Part shown: positions 50,931 to 59,021 of the stretch, piece after piece
How positions within the stretch are numbered: the stretch's first letter is position 1
How the letters are laid out: the number at the start of each line of letters is the position of its first letter
Assembly: GCA_913774355.1 (NCBI GenBank)
Contig: CAJYGB010000043.1
Coordinates: 1 to 64,000 of the forward strand
DNA: 64,000 nt
From: an uncultured Chryseobacterium sp.
Lineage (GTDB): Bacteria > Bacteroidota > Bacteroidia > Flavobacteriales > Weeksellaceae
Direction of reading: 5' to 3'
The notes under the pieces: generated by a model
Told to the model about the DNA's origin: nothing
Database searches by the model: none
Seen by the model: the letters and a program-made list of their open reading frames with translations, nothing else
Program-made: the position numbers and the translations under genes

Positions 50931-51484
50931 AGGACATTATTGATGCTCCAGATCATCCCGGCTTCTTCCTGCCCTAAATCCACAAGTTGCCTGAGAAGGA
51001 AAAACAGAAAGACCGACAATCCATAATACAGGAAAATAAGACTGTCTACCGCTATGAAACGGTCATCGACTTTTGTATTTTTAATTTCCATTAACAGTGC
51101 ATAACCCGCAAAGCAGATGATGATAATGTTTGATATTACTTTTTTTACTTCATTGGCAACCATGCCTGTATCCAGCAGAAAAAAGGCGGCAAGCATTATC
51201 ATCGGAACGTATAAATACTGAGGCAGCGCTAATTTTCTGATAAAAAGAATCACCAGTAAAAGAAACTCTCCCGCAACAAAATACGGAAACAGAAAGTTAA
51301 GGTCTTTTACATTCAGTACATTCATGGAAATCCGGCTCGCTGCTTCTATGAAAAAAAGAAAAATGATATAATATACATACCATTTTTCAGTATTTCTAAA
51401 ATTTCTGAACCTGATAATTCCTATCAAAGCACAAACAGCAAGTAGTGCATTATTAAGATAAGCAATTACATAAAAAATACTCAC
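50876..51484 (-). CDS. Membrane protein overlapping the kinase gene (possible sensory partner)
   Basis: A 202-residue protein with about six hydrophobic helices across its length (first at about 3-22, last near 178-198, ending F-L-K-L-K-K). No transport or enzymatic motif is seen. The stop lies inside the start of the kinase gene, so the two are translationally linked. A role as signal input for the kinase is an inference from context only. Confidence 0.7.
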   Translation of the reverse strand: MSIFYVIAYLNNALLAVCALIGIIRFRNFRNTEKWYVYYIIFLFFIEAASRISMNVLNVKDLNFLFPYFVAGEFLLLVILFIRKLALPQYLYVPMIMLAAFFLLDTGMVANEVKKVISNIIIICFAGYALLMEIKNTKVDDRFIAVDSLIFLYYGLSVFLFFLLRQLVDLGQEEAGMIWSINNVLCCFLYVSIIYTFLKLKK

Positions 51485-51504
51485 AATATATTTTGGTTAA
51501 AAAA

Positions 51505-52236
51505 TTATAAAAGCTGGCAGATTGGCGGACAAGGGTACGACCAGTCATAAGTATTTGAAGTCTTCAGCACGCTTCCTGAATTGGTAAGGTCCTGATAAAA
51601 AGAAATAAAAATAAGAGTTGGTAACACCCTCTGGTATACCTCAGAAAATTTCAGCCCGAAAGAACATACCATATGGGTAAGGCCCTCTTTCGGCGGATTA
51701 AGGTTTTCTGCGGGCACGAAAAACTTTTTGAAGATCCTTGTTCCCTGTAATTCGGAACATTCTCTGTAGAACCACATCATTCCTTCATCTCTCCAGGATT
51801 CAATGGCTTCCACTGCTTTATCCTGTTCCATCATCGGCTTATCGGCGATCGGCCAGAACATATCGGAACTGTCATCAATGGTTTTTAGCTCTTTGGAAAG
51901 AACCGCATTTTTCACAAGGACGTATTTTTCTGTTTCTACCAGATTCAAGTTGGTATCCAGTTCATTAAAAAAGCTGAAAGGATAGCTGTCTGAAGACTTT
52001 TTCTGCCCGTAATAATCCAACGGACAAAGGATAGCTACAAGCTGGCTTTGATATACGCCAATCTCAGCACAGAATTCATTACACTCGTTCATTCTCTTCA
52101 TCCAGTCGATCTGCTCGGAATCAAAATTAAAAACATAATTGGTATGTACTGTATTCTTAATCATTTCAAAGTCGCCACAGCAATTTCCCCATTCTGCAAT
52201 TGCAGCGCTACATTGTTCCCTGTTTAATGTTTCCAT
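51505..52236 (-). CDS. Uncharacterised 243-residue protein
   Basis: No family is recognised. It is soluble and acidic with no signal peptide. Six or more Cys (E-Q-C, G-N-C-C, N-E-C-N-E-F-C, P-C-P-P-I-C) cluster at both ends, which could form a metal site or disulfides. It ends 20 nt before the next gene (51484), so it heads the membrane-protein/kinase/response-regulator unit. Confidence 0.6.
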   Translation of the reverse strand: METLNREQCSAAIAEWGNCCGDFEMIKNTVHTNYVFNFDSEQIDWMKRMNECNEFCAEIGVYQSQLVAILCPLDYYGQKKSSDSYPFSFFNELDTNLNLVETEKYVLVKNAVLSKELKTIDDSSDMFWPIADKPMMEQDKAVEAIESWRDEGMMWFYRECSELQGTRIFKKFFVPAENLNPPKEGLTHMVCSFGLKFSEVYQRVLPTLIFISFYQDLTNSGSVLKTSNTYDWSYPCPPICQLL

Positions 52237-52314
52237 ATTCTAAGTTTTTTATTGCGATAAAATTATATAAACTATATTACGTATGCAAGTATCTCACAAA
52301 TAATTGAAAATTAA

Positions 52315-52932
52315 TTAATAGTTTCTTACGGTAATATGAAAGCAACTCTGCTGTCTCTCTTTGATATAATAAATCTTCCCTGCATCGTTATAATATTTAA
52401 GTACCTTTTCCAGAGCACTTTCCATTTTCGGATTATATTTCAGGACATCGTTAAAGCGGACATAAGAAATATCAAAAGAATTTCCGTAATTATGAGAACT
52501 GATTCCCAGGGCAGCGTTGGAGTTCACCCTGCGCAGCCGGCACTGGTCTTCCAGTGTTCTCGTAAGGGACGAAACGGTAAAGGTATTGCCGTTTGTTTCT
52601 TTGCTGAAACGTGCCGCGATCTTTTCCAGCATCAGCTTACCCTTAGGAACCATCCACGCCCTGCTATAATCAAGTTTCTGTACGCGATACCCTTTTCCGG
52701 ATTTTTTTATTTTGTGGAATTTTCCATTGTGAATATACTTTTCTACAGATTTTGAATCTTTCAGCAGCTTTATGCCAAAACTTTTCGCAGCATCCAGATG
52801 CGGCTTATAGAGTGCGGTAGGTTCTACCTTCACGATTTCCTTCAGGTCATAACAGGGAAGCTCCCTGTCAGCTTTCTGAGCATAAAAAAACGATACTAAA
52901 AACAGAATATGGATATACAGCAATTTTTTCAT
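52315..52932 (-). CDS. M15-like / DUF5715 secreted protein
   Basis: A 205-residue exported protein. A signal peptide occupies about residues 1-18 (L-L-Y-I-H-I-L-F-L-V-S-F-F-Y-A-Q). The zinc pattern S-S-H-N-Y-G-N-S-F-D-I near 143-153 is the SxHxxGxAxD of M15 carboxypeptidases (His and Asp ligands), and a later C-F-H-I-T-V near the C-terminus would be the third ligand. It probably trims peptidoglycan stem peptides. Start 52932 chosen at the signal peptide. Confidence 0.82.
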   Translation of the reverse strand: MKKLLYIHILFLVSFFYAQKADRELPCYDLKEIVKVEPTALYKPHLDAAKSFGIKLLKDSKSVEKYIHNGKFHKIKKSGKGYRVQKLDYSRAWMVPKGKLMLEKIAARFSKETNGNTFTVSSLTRTLEDQCRLRRVNSNAALGISSHNYGNSFDISYVRFNDVLKYNPKMESALEKVLKYYNDAGKIYYIKERQQSCFHITVRNY

Positions 52933-53161
52933 CTGAGAAACCGGGCAAAAAATAATACATACAGCATCTGCCTTATTCAAATATATTAATTTAAAACAAA
53001 ATCATAAATTTTTATCAAAACACATAATACGTTAAAAATAGTTAATTTAATTTAAATAAATCAGTAAAATCACCAAAACCACGATAATAAAATTTGAAAA
53101 ATAAAAAATAATTTGATTTATTAATTTTTGTACTTTAGAGGATTAACAAAAAAAATATACG

Positions 53162-53881
53162 ATGATGATTTCAAAAACATCCAAATTTGTCGCAGAAATG
53201 CTGGGTACCATGGTACTTGTTTTTATGGGCTGCGGAAGTGCCGTTATTGCCGGTGCCGATGGCACTACCGGAGTCGGACTTCTGGGAATTTCTTTTGCGT
53301 TCGGGCTCAGCGTAGTGGCCATGGCGTATGCAATTGGGCACATTTCCGGCTGCCACATCAATCCTGCCATATCCATTGCTATGGTGGCCGCAGGAAGAAT
53401 GAAAGCCGACGAGGCGGTCCGGTATATTATTGCCCAGATTCTTGGAGGAATAATCGGTAGCGGAATCCTGTATATTATTTTCACAGGACATCCCGGCGCT
53501 GAAATGAAACCATGGGCATTGGGTTCCAATGGCTGGGGAACGGGCTATCTGGACCAGTACAATACGCTTTCTGCATTTGTGGCAGAATTTGTATTTACCT
53601 TTATTTTTCTGATGGTTATTTTAGGAGCTACCTCCAGTAAGAATATCAACGGAGGTTTTGCCGGCCTGGCTATCGGTTTTTCCCTGGTACTGATTCACAT
53701 TGTAGGTATTAAAGTAACGGGAGTTTCCGTAAATCCGGCGAGAAGCATCGGCCCTGCAGTATTCGCAGGCGGTGAAGCCCTGAGCCAGCTATGGCTGTTT
53801 ATCGCAGCTCCTGTTCTGGGAGGTATTGCTGCCGCATTTACCTATAATTCCCTGATTGAAATGCCGGAAAAGCAAGCATAG
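53162..53881 (+). CDS. aqpZ: Aquaporin Z
   Basis: A 239-residue water channel with six hydrophobic helices. Both NPA half-helices are present: N67-P-A69 and N191-P-A-R194. The residue after the second NPA is Arg, as in the selectivity filter. H-I-S-G-C-H-I-N-P-A and V-S-V-N-P-A-R-S are standard. Length and motifs fit AqpZ (water) more than a glycerol facilitator. It stands alone between terminators. Confidence 0.95.
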   Translation: MMISKTSKFVAEMLGTMVLVFMGCGSAVIAGADGTTGVGLLGISFAFGLSVVAMAYAIGHISGCHINPAISIAMVAAGRMKADEAVRYIIAQILGGIIGSGILYIIFTGHPGAEMKPWALGSNGWGTGYLDQYNTLSAFVAEFVFTFIFLMVILGATSSKNINGGFAGLAIGFSLVLIHIVGIKVTGVSVNPARSIGPAVFAGGEALSQLWLFIAAPVLGGIAAAFTYNSLIEMPEKQA

Positions 53882-53931
53882 ATCGAGCAACATCACTTAT
53901 ATCAGCCTTAAACAGGCTGAAAATGATCCAT

Positions 53932-53962
53932 AAAGAAATCCTGTTTAAAACAGGATTTCTTT
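53932..53962. terminator. Terminator shared by aqpZ and the convergent gene
   Basis: AAAGAAATCCTGTTT and AAACAGGATTTCTTT form a long perfect dyad with almost no loop, so the apical pairs will open. A smaller hairpin AGCCT/AGGCT lies at 53903-53917. The right end touches the stop codon of the 53961-54506 gene. Confidence 0.75.
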
Positions 53963-54506
53963 ATTTCGCTTTTTTAATCTCAAAAGGACTCCTGAAAATA
54001 AGTTCCTCATGTTTCCCTTTGATTTCCAGTTTTTTCTGCAGGAGGCTCAGCGCCATTTTCCGGAGAAAAACATCTTTATCATTAAGCTTCCAGTACGAAT
54101 CTTCGTGAACACGTTTCGGTTCCCGGATCCTATAAAATTCCGTATCCCAGCGATCAATGTTATGATAAAATTCGATAATCCCACAATGCAAAGGGATCAG
54201 GCTATGATCTACCATCCCCATTGGCAACAGGAAACTGAATGCATTGCAGATATAGTCTCCGCATGAAATTTTATCGTGTTTCAGAAATTTTTCCCCCGTA
54301 TTTGCGTTGGTATATGATTTTTTAAAGTCGTTCTTAAAATCGCTTTTCGAGAGCTTAATCTCGATTTCATGGCTGAAACCCTCTGCATTCACCAGCAGAA
54401 TATCGGCTTCCCAATCGGCCTGAAAATGATTGGTTAAGACAATCTCCTTCTCAAAATCACACTGAGAATGGATGAACGCATGCACCAATTCTTCTATTTT
54501 TAACAC
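53961..54506 (-). CDS. PD-(D/E)XK-like (MmcB-type) uncharacterised protein
   Basis: A 181-residue soluble protein. The region W-E-A-D-I-L-L-V near 32-39, followed by H-E-I-E-I-K-L-S-K-S-D near 46-56, has the D...E-x-K spacing of the restriction-endonuclease-like fold; MmcB-type DNA-repair proteins share it. The fold is assigned by motif only. It may cut or bind DNA. The 3' end lies in the aqpZ terminator. Confidence 0.6.
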   Translation of the reverse strand: MLKIEELVHAFIHSQCDFEKEIVLTNHFQADWEADILLVNAEGFSHEIEIKLSKSDFKNDFKKSYTNANTGEKFLKHDKISCGDYICNAFSFLLPMGMVDHSLIPLHCGIIEFYHNIDRWDTEFYRIREPKRVHEDSYWKLNDKDVFLRKMALSLLQKKLEIKGKHEELIFRSPFEIKKAK

Positions 54507-54647
54507 TTTTGCTTTTAATTAATTTAATTGATTACCCTTTTAACGGAGAATTTCCCTATTTCTTTTATCTCCCTCACACTTCTACATAACTCTTCTACTC
54601 CCGATCACTCCCACTATCAAACACTCTCACACTCAAACAACATTACT

Positions 54648-55634
54648 TCAACTCACCAGCAGACTACACCCGCGGATGTCCGAATGATCGATCCTGCCCA
54701 GTACCTGGAATTTGGATCCGGCTGTTTTTCCCAAATCCTGTGTAGCAATGAACGAACAGGAATGAATGTTTGCCAGGTCAATAATATTAATGGCTCCGGT
54801 ACGGCCTTCATTTTCATAGCTGAAAGGGTCTTCTGCATTCCGGATCATAATCTTCATCCAGTTCGGGCATTCATATTCATTATTCCCTAATGAATACGCC
54901 TGCGAAAGAAGCTCGGTCATCGAATATTCCGAATAAATTGTATTGGTTTTAAAACCTTCCTGCAATATTTTCAACAGTTCGTCTTTGGTCATTTCCTCTT
55001 TTCTCCCCTTCATTCCGCCGGTTTCAATAACAGTTATGTTTTCCGAAGCAGCCAGCGATACGCCGCTTTGCATGGAATTACAGAAGTCTATAAAATCCAG
55101 CAGGGCAAAAGAAACACCGAAAAGAATTACTTTTTTGTCACCCAGCGTATTTAAAAGATTAAGAAGATCTTCGTGGTTATACAGGAAGTAACCATTCTCA
55201 GGTCTGCCCGATTTCTTCATCAGATAATCGACCATGTAAATCAGTGAAGAATTCTGTCTTTCCAGGTAGCTTGGCAAAAGCCCGAGAAAAATAAAATCTT
55301 CCGGCTTGCCGATAAACCGTTCAAAACTTTTATAAATGCTTTCTTCATAAAGTTCAGGCTTAGCAATGAAATGTTTTGAAAGATTCATCTTTGTGGTACC
55401 CGAACTCTGAAAAAACAGATCTGTGGCTGAATTTTCATCTAAAATCAGGTGATTTTTAAACATTTCGATCGGCAGAAACGGGATATTCTCCAAACTTTCC
55501 ACCTTATCCGGATCAATGTTGAGATAATCCACAAAACGCCTGTATACCTCAACATTTTCATACTGGTAAAGGAATGTATCGAGTGCTGCCGTTAAAAAAT
55601 CCCGCTCTGTCTGTATGTTGAATATTTCTTCCAC
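54648..55634 (-). CDS. LuxE/PaaK-like acyl-protein synthetase family protein
   Basis: A 328-residue adenylate-forming enzyme related to LuxE acyl-protein synthetase. The phosphate loop Q-S-S-G-T-T-K-M near 76-83 and Y-S-E-Y-S-M-T-E-L-L-S-Q near 234-245 are family motifs. It ends in G-R-I-D-H-S-D-I-R-G-C. It lacks luxCD partners here, so the acyl substrate is unknown. The gene is followed immediately by a purine-rich low-complexity tail. Confidence 0.85.
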   Translation of the reverse strand: MEEIFNIQTERDFLTAALDTFLYQYENVEVYRRFVDYLNIDPDKVESLENIPFLPIEMFKNHLILDENSATDLFFQSSGTTKMNLSKHFIAKPELYEESIYKSFERFIGKPEDFIFLGLLPSYLERQNSSLIYMVDYLMKKSGRPENGYFLYNHEDLLNLLNTLGDKKVILFGVSFALLDFIDFCNSMQSGVSLAASENITVIETGGMKGRKEEMTKDELLKILQEGFKTNTIYSEYSMTELLSQAYSLGNNEYECPNWMKIMIRNAEDPFSYENEGRTGAINIIDLANIHSCSFIATQDLGKTAGSKFQVLGRIDHSDIRGCSLLVS

Positions 55635-55782
55635 TTCTGAATATTTTAACTTTATTATCTCATTATGAGTAAATTAACAAAAACAAATCCTGTTTTAATA
55701 TTTTTTTAATAATTAAATTAAATTTTGGTCGGCTTCTTGTATTGAACTCTACAGAATATGGATTAAAAACAAGAATGTATTA

Positions 55783-56592
55783 TCATTCGAAGATTACCTC
55801 TTTTTGAGGTAATTTTTTTGTGCCTTCCCCAAAGGTCTTCAGCTCAAAATCCTTTTCGAAAACGCCATAGGTAAAGTAGGTAATCCAGTCTCCCAGGTTA
55901 ATGTATTTTGCTTTTCCCTCCAGATCCAGGATCATGGGAAGATGGCGGTGTCCGTAGATAAAATAATCAATAGGCTGGGTTTTGAGCTTTTCTTTGGAAT
56001 AAATAATTAAAAATTCCCTGTCTTCACCCAGGAATTCTTTGTCTTCATCTCCCGAAATCATTTTATTTTTCTGCGACATATACAAGGCGATCTTCATGGC
56101 AATATCGGGATGCAGCCATTTAAAAAACCACTGCGCCACCGGGTTGGTAAAGACCTTTTTCATCCTTTTATACCCTTTATCGCCCGGACCTAACCCGTCA
56201 CCATGTGCCAGCAGAAACTGTTTTCCGCCCATTTCAAAGTACTGCTTTTTATAAAAAACCGTACACCCGATTTCATCTTCCAGGTAATCTTTCATCCATA
56301 GATCATGGTTTCCCACAAAAAAATAAATGTGGATCCCACGGTCTTTCAGTTCGGCGATCTTTCCCAGCACCCGGACGTAACCTTTCGGGATCACATGTTT
56401 CCACTCGTGCCAGAAATCAAACAGATCTCCCATTAAAAACAGCACCTGTGCATCATGCTTGATCCCGTCCATCCACCGGATGAAACGCTCTTCCCGCATT
56501 TTGCTTTCCTTCGGGGTGGGTGCCCCGAAATGCTGATCCGAAGCGAAATATACTTTTTTTCCAGGTTCCAGGTTGATGGTTGTCTTTAACAC
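55783..56592 (-). CDS. UDP-2,3-diacylglucosamine diphosphatase-like phosphoesterase (LpxH type)
   Basis: A 269-residue metallophosphoesterase with the lipid A pathway pattern: F-A-S-D-Q-H-F-G near 16-23, G-D-L-F-D-F-W near 55-61, G-N-H-D near 97-100, H-G-D-G near 134-137 and G-H-R-H near 213-216. LpxH hydrolyses UDP-diacylglucosamine to lipid X. The start codon appears to be GTG at 56592; no in-frame ATG is available upstream before the stop of queD's frame region. It lies 23 nt after queD and is probably co-transcribed with it. Confidence 0.85.
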   Translation of the reverse strand: MLKTTINLEPGKKVYFASDQHFGAPTPKESKMREERFIRWMDGIKHDAQVLFLMGDLFDFWHEWKHVIPKGYVRVLGKIAELKDRGIHIYFFVGNHDLWMKDYLEDEIGCTVFYKKQYFEMGGKQFLLAHGDGLGPGDKGYKRMKKVFTNPVAQWFFKWLHPDIAMKIALYMSQKNKMISGDEDKEFLGEDREFLIIYSKEKLKTQPIDYFIYGHRHLPMILDLEGKAKYINLGDWITYFTYGVFEKDFELKTFGEGTKKLPQKEVIFE

Positions 56593-56615
56593 CTTCTGAA
56601 TTTTTGTTGAATAAG

Positions 56616-57062
56616 TTACTGATTATCCTCTGCAAACCACTCTCCGTAAGAGTTTTCGGTTTCATGAAGCTTTAAGTAAGCCAGGGAAATCCCTTCCGGC
56701 AGCTTCGATTTTATTTTTGCTGCGATGGCATACAACATATTCTCGCAGGTCGGCTGAAAAGTACAGTAGATCACTTTGTGCCCTTTTCCTTCTAGGTCTT
56801 CCCCCAGTTCGCGGTGCGGCGAAAGTCCGTTGATAAGAACGGCATGGTCCCAGACATCTACAATCTCAGACTTTACGATACTTTTGATATCTCCAAAATC
56901 CACCACCATCCCATTCTTGGGATTCTCCAAATCATTAACCGGCTTTCCTTTCACCGTTACAAACAGTTTATAGGAATGCCCGTGCATATTTTTACATTTC
57001 CCGTCGTAATTGTACAGTACGTGAGCGGTTTCGAATGTAAAAATTTTTGTTATACGTATCAT
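56616..57062 (-). CDS. queD: 6-carboxy-5,6,7,8-tetrahydropterin synthase
   Basis: A 148-residue enzyme of queuosine biosynthesis, which converts dihydroneopterin triphosphate to CPH4. The zinc His triad is visible: H14 in F-E-T-A-H and the two His of C-K-N-M-H-G-H-S near 23-30. C-T-F-Q-P-T-C-E-N near 102-110 contains the conserved active-site region, and L-H-E-T near 133-136 is standard. The -7 box TATCTTTG (57067-57074) predicts a leaderless mRNA. Confidence 0.93.
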   Translation of the reverse strand: MIRITKIFTFETAHVLYNYDGKCKNMHGHSYKLFVTVKGKPVNDLENPKNGMVVDFGDIKSIVKSEIVDVWDHAVLINGLSPHRELGEDLEGKGHKVIYCTFQPTCENMLYAIAAKIKSKLPEGISLAYLKLHETENSYGEWFAEDNQ

Positions 57063-57066
57063 ATTG

Positions 57067-57074
57067 CAAAGATA
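57067..57074 (-). promoter_or_regulatory. queD -7 box (predicted leaderless start)
   Basis: TATCTTTG on the minus strand lies 5 nt before the A of the queD ATG (57062). Confidence 0.55.
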
Positions 57075-57162
57075 GGGAATTTGGTTTGAGTTTCGGTTTG
57101 CTTAATTATCCGTCTTCAGCTCGGGAAACTATTAACTTTAATCATGAATTGCTATACAATAA

Positions 57163-57546
57163 TCACAGTTTATCCAGCCAGTCACTTTCCAGTCTTTTAA
57201 TTTTCTTTGTTTCGGCATCTACCAAAACCCACAATGTGGTAGAATCCACAACCAACTGATCATTACAGTAAAACTCCACTTTGCGGGGCTGACGAATTCC
57301 TTCCGGCGATCTGGGGTAGGTTTTTACCGTAATGATATCATTAAGATACACCTGCTTTTTATACTGAATATGGTGATCCAGGAGCATCCAGATATCGTTG
57401 GGGTATTGGGTTTTATGTTTTACAAAATCCCAGTGTTCTCCGGCAATTTCTTCTACCCAATGAACATACTGGACGTTGTTCACATGATTGTTTCCATCAA
57501 TATGCTGCTCTGTAACCCGTATCTGTTTTTCAAAAATCAAACTCAT
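57163..57546 (-). CDS. Acyl-CoA thioesterase (4HBT family)
   Basis: A 127-residue single hotdog-fold protein. I-D-G-N-N-H-V-N-N-V-Q-Y near 16-27 has the H-x-N-N-x-x-Y pattern of 4-hydroxybenzoyl-CoA thioesterase-like enzymes, with V-K-T-Y-P near 73-77. Substrate not set. ATG 57546 chosen because the longer frame adds a hydrophobic stretch that lies over the aceA terminator. Confidence 0.85.
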   Translation of the reverse strand: MSLIFEKQIRVTEQHIDGNNHVNNVQYVHWVEEIAGEHWDFVKHKTQYPNDIWMLLDHHIQYKKQVYLNDIITVKTYPRSPEGIRQPRKVEFYCNDQLVVDSTTLWVLVDAETKKIKRLESDWLDKL

Positions 57547-57587
57547 TTCCTTCAAATATACATTCAAAATTAGCACATAAAAAATAA

Positions 57588-57611
57588 AACCTTCCCAAAA
57601 TCGAGAAGGTT
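57588..57611 (-). terminator. Terminator of the aceBA transcript
   Basis: AACCTTC / GAAGGTT stem with a 10-nt loop and a U-rich tract leftward; about 35 nt past the aceA stop. Confidence 0.8.
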
Positions 57612-57644
57612 CTAACAATTAAATTTAATTAAAAACGGAACTTT

Positions 57645-58925
57645 TTAGTGAAATTGTGCGGTTTCCGTAGAATCTTTCATGGCAACCGTTGCGGAAGAAC
57701 CATTAGTAACAATATTCTGCACTTCATCAAAATAGCCTGTACCTACAAACGACTGGTGTTTTACCGCACGGAAGCCTTTTTGCTGCAACGCAAACTCGCG
57801 CTCCTGCAATTCAGAATATCCAGCCATTCCCTTTTCTTTATAAGCTAAAGCCAGCTCGAACATCGCCGTATTTAATGCATGGAAACCCGCTAAAGTTATA
57901 AACTGGAATCTGTACCCTAATTTCGCCAGTTCTTCACGGAAGTTCTGCATTTCTTCAACGGAAAGTCTTGCTGCCCAGTTGAAGGATGGAGAACAGTTGT
58001 ACGCCAACATTTTGCCCGGAAATTTCGCATGAATGCCTTCCGCAAATTTTCTTGCCTGCTCCAGATCCGGATTAGAGGTTTCCATCCAGATGAGATCTGC
58101 ATATGGCGCATAAGACAAACCCCTATCGATTCCCTGCTCCACTCCGTTTTTCACAATATAAAAACCTTCGGAAGTTCTTTCGCCTGTTACAAATTTTTTA
58201 TCTCTGTCGTCAATATCGGAAGTCAGCAAATCTGCTGCATCTGCATCTGTTCTTGCGATGATTATACTGGGAACACCCAAAACGTCCGCCGCCAAACGTG
58301 CAGAAATTAACTTATTGATGGCTTCCTGCGTAGGAACCAAAACTTTTCCGCCCAGGTGGCCGCATTTTTTAGCAGAAGAAAGCTGGTCTTCAAAATGCAC
58401 TGCCGCTGCTCCGGCTTCAATCATCTGTTTCATCAGTTCATACGCATTTAAGTTTCCGCCAAAACCGGCTTCTGCATCGGCAATAATCGGAACCAGATAT
58501 TCCTTTTCGCCGCCGCCGTTCACTGACTGGATCTGATCTGCCCTCAATAAAGCATTGTTGATTTTCTTTACTACCGAAGGAACCGAATTTGCGGGATACA
58601 ATGACTGGTCAGGATACATTTCTCCGGATAAATTGGCATCTGCCGCAACCTGCCATCCGGAAAGATAAATTGCCTGCAAACCGGCATCCACTTCCTGAAC
58701 AGCCTGATTTCCGGTTAAGGCACCAAGTCCTGCAACAAAATCCTGAGTGTTCAGTAAATTCCAGAATTTTTCAGACATTTCCGATGCAATGGTGTAATCG
58801 AGTTTATAGGAACCACGAAGTTTTAAAACATCTTCTGCCGTGTAAGGACGTTTAACACCGTTCCAGCGTGGGTTTTCAAGCCAGTCTTTTTCGATCTCCT
58901 GAATTTGTTCTTGTCTTGTTTTCAT
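57645..58925 (-). CDS. aceA: Isocitrate lyase
   Basis: A 426-residue glyoxylate-shunt enzyme that splits isocitrate to glyoxylate and succinate. The catalytic loop K-K-C-G-H-L-G-G-K near 185-193 is intact, D-A-E-A-G-F-G-G near 151-158 binds the metal, and N-C-S-P-S-F-N-W near 318-325 closes the active site. It is the second gene of an aceB-aceA unit (96-nt gap), divergent from the RamB/ScfR-like regulator. Expected to be induced on acetate or fatty acids. Confidence 0.97.
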   Translation of the reverse strand: MKTRQEQIQEIEKDWLENPRWNGVKRPYTAEDVLKLRGSYKLDYTIASEMSEKFWNLLNTQDFVAGLGALTGNQAVQEVDAGLQAIYLSGWQVAADANLSGEMYPDQSLYPANSVPSVVKKINNALLRADQIQSVNGGGEKEYLVPIIADAEAGFGGNLNAYELMKQMIEAGAAAVHFEDQLSSAKKCGHLGGKVLVPTQEAINKLISARLAADVLGVPSIIIARTDADAADLLTSDIDDRDKKFVTGERTSEGFYIVKNGVEQGIDRGLSYAPYADLIWMETSNPDLEQARKFAEGIHAKFPGKMLAYNCSPSFNWAARLSVEEMQNFREELAKLGYRFQFITLAGFHALNTAMFELALAYKEKGMAGYSELQEREFALQQKGFRAVKHQSFVGTGYFDEVQNIVTNGSSATVAMKDSTETAQFH

Positions 58926-59021
58926 ACTATTTTTGTTTAGTTAATTGTTTGGTTGATTGATGATTGATAGTTATAATCAGATTGAACACTAAAACGCTCC
59001 CATTCTCATTACTCTCCTACT

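Noticed and set aside
53128..53529. Open frames on both strands over aqpZ
   Set aside because: Cys/Arg-rich or Pro/Ile-rich translations with no family resemblance. aqpZ itself is complete with both NPA motifs.
55790..55816. Terminator hairpin ATTACCTC/GAGGTAAT
   Set aside because: It lies within the last codons of the LpxH-like gene and its T-run faces the plus strand, where no gene ends nearby. It may be chance from the E-V-I and Lys codons.
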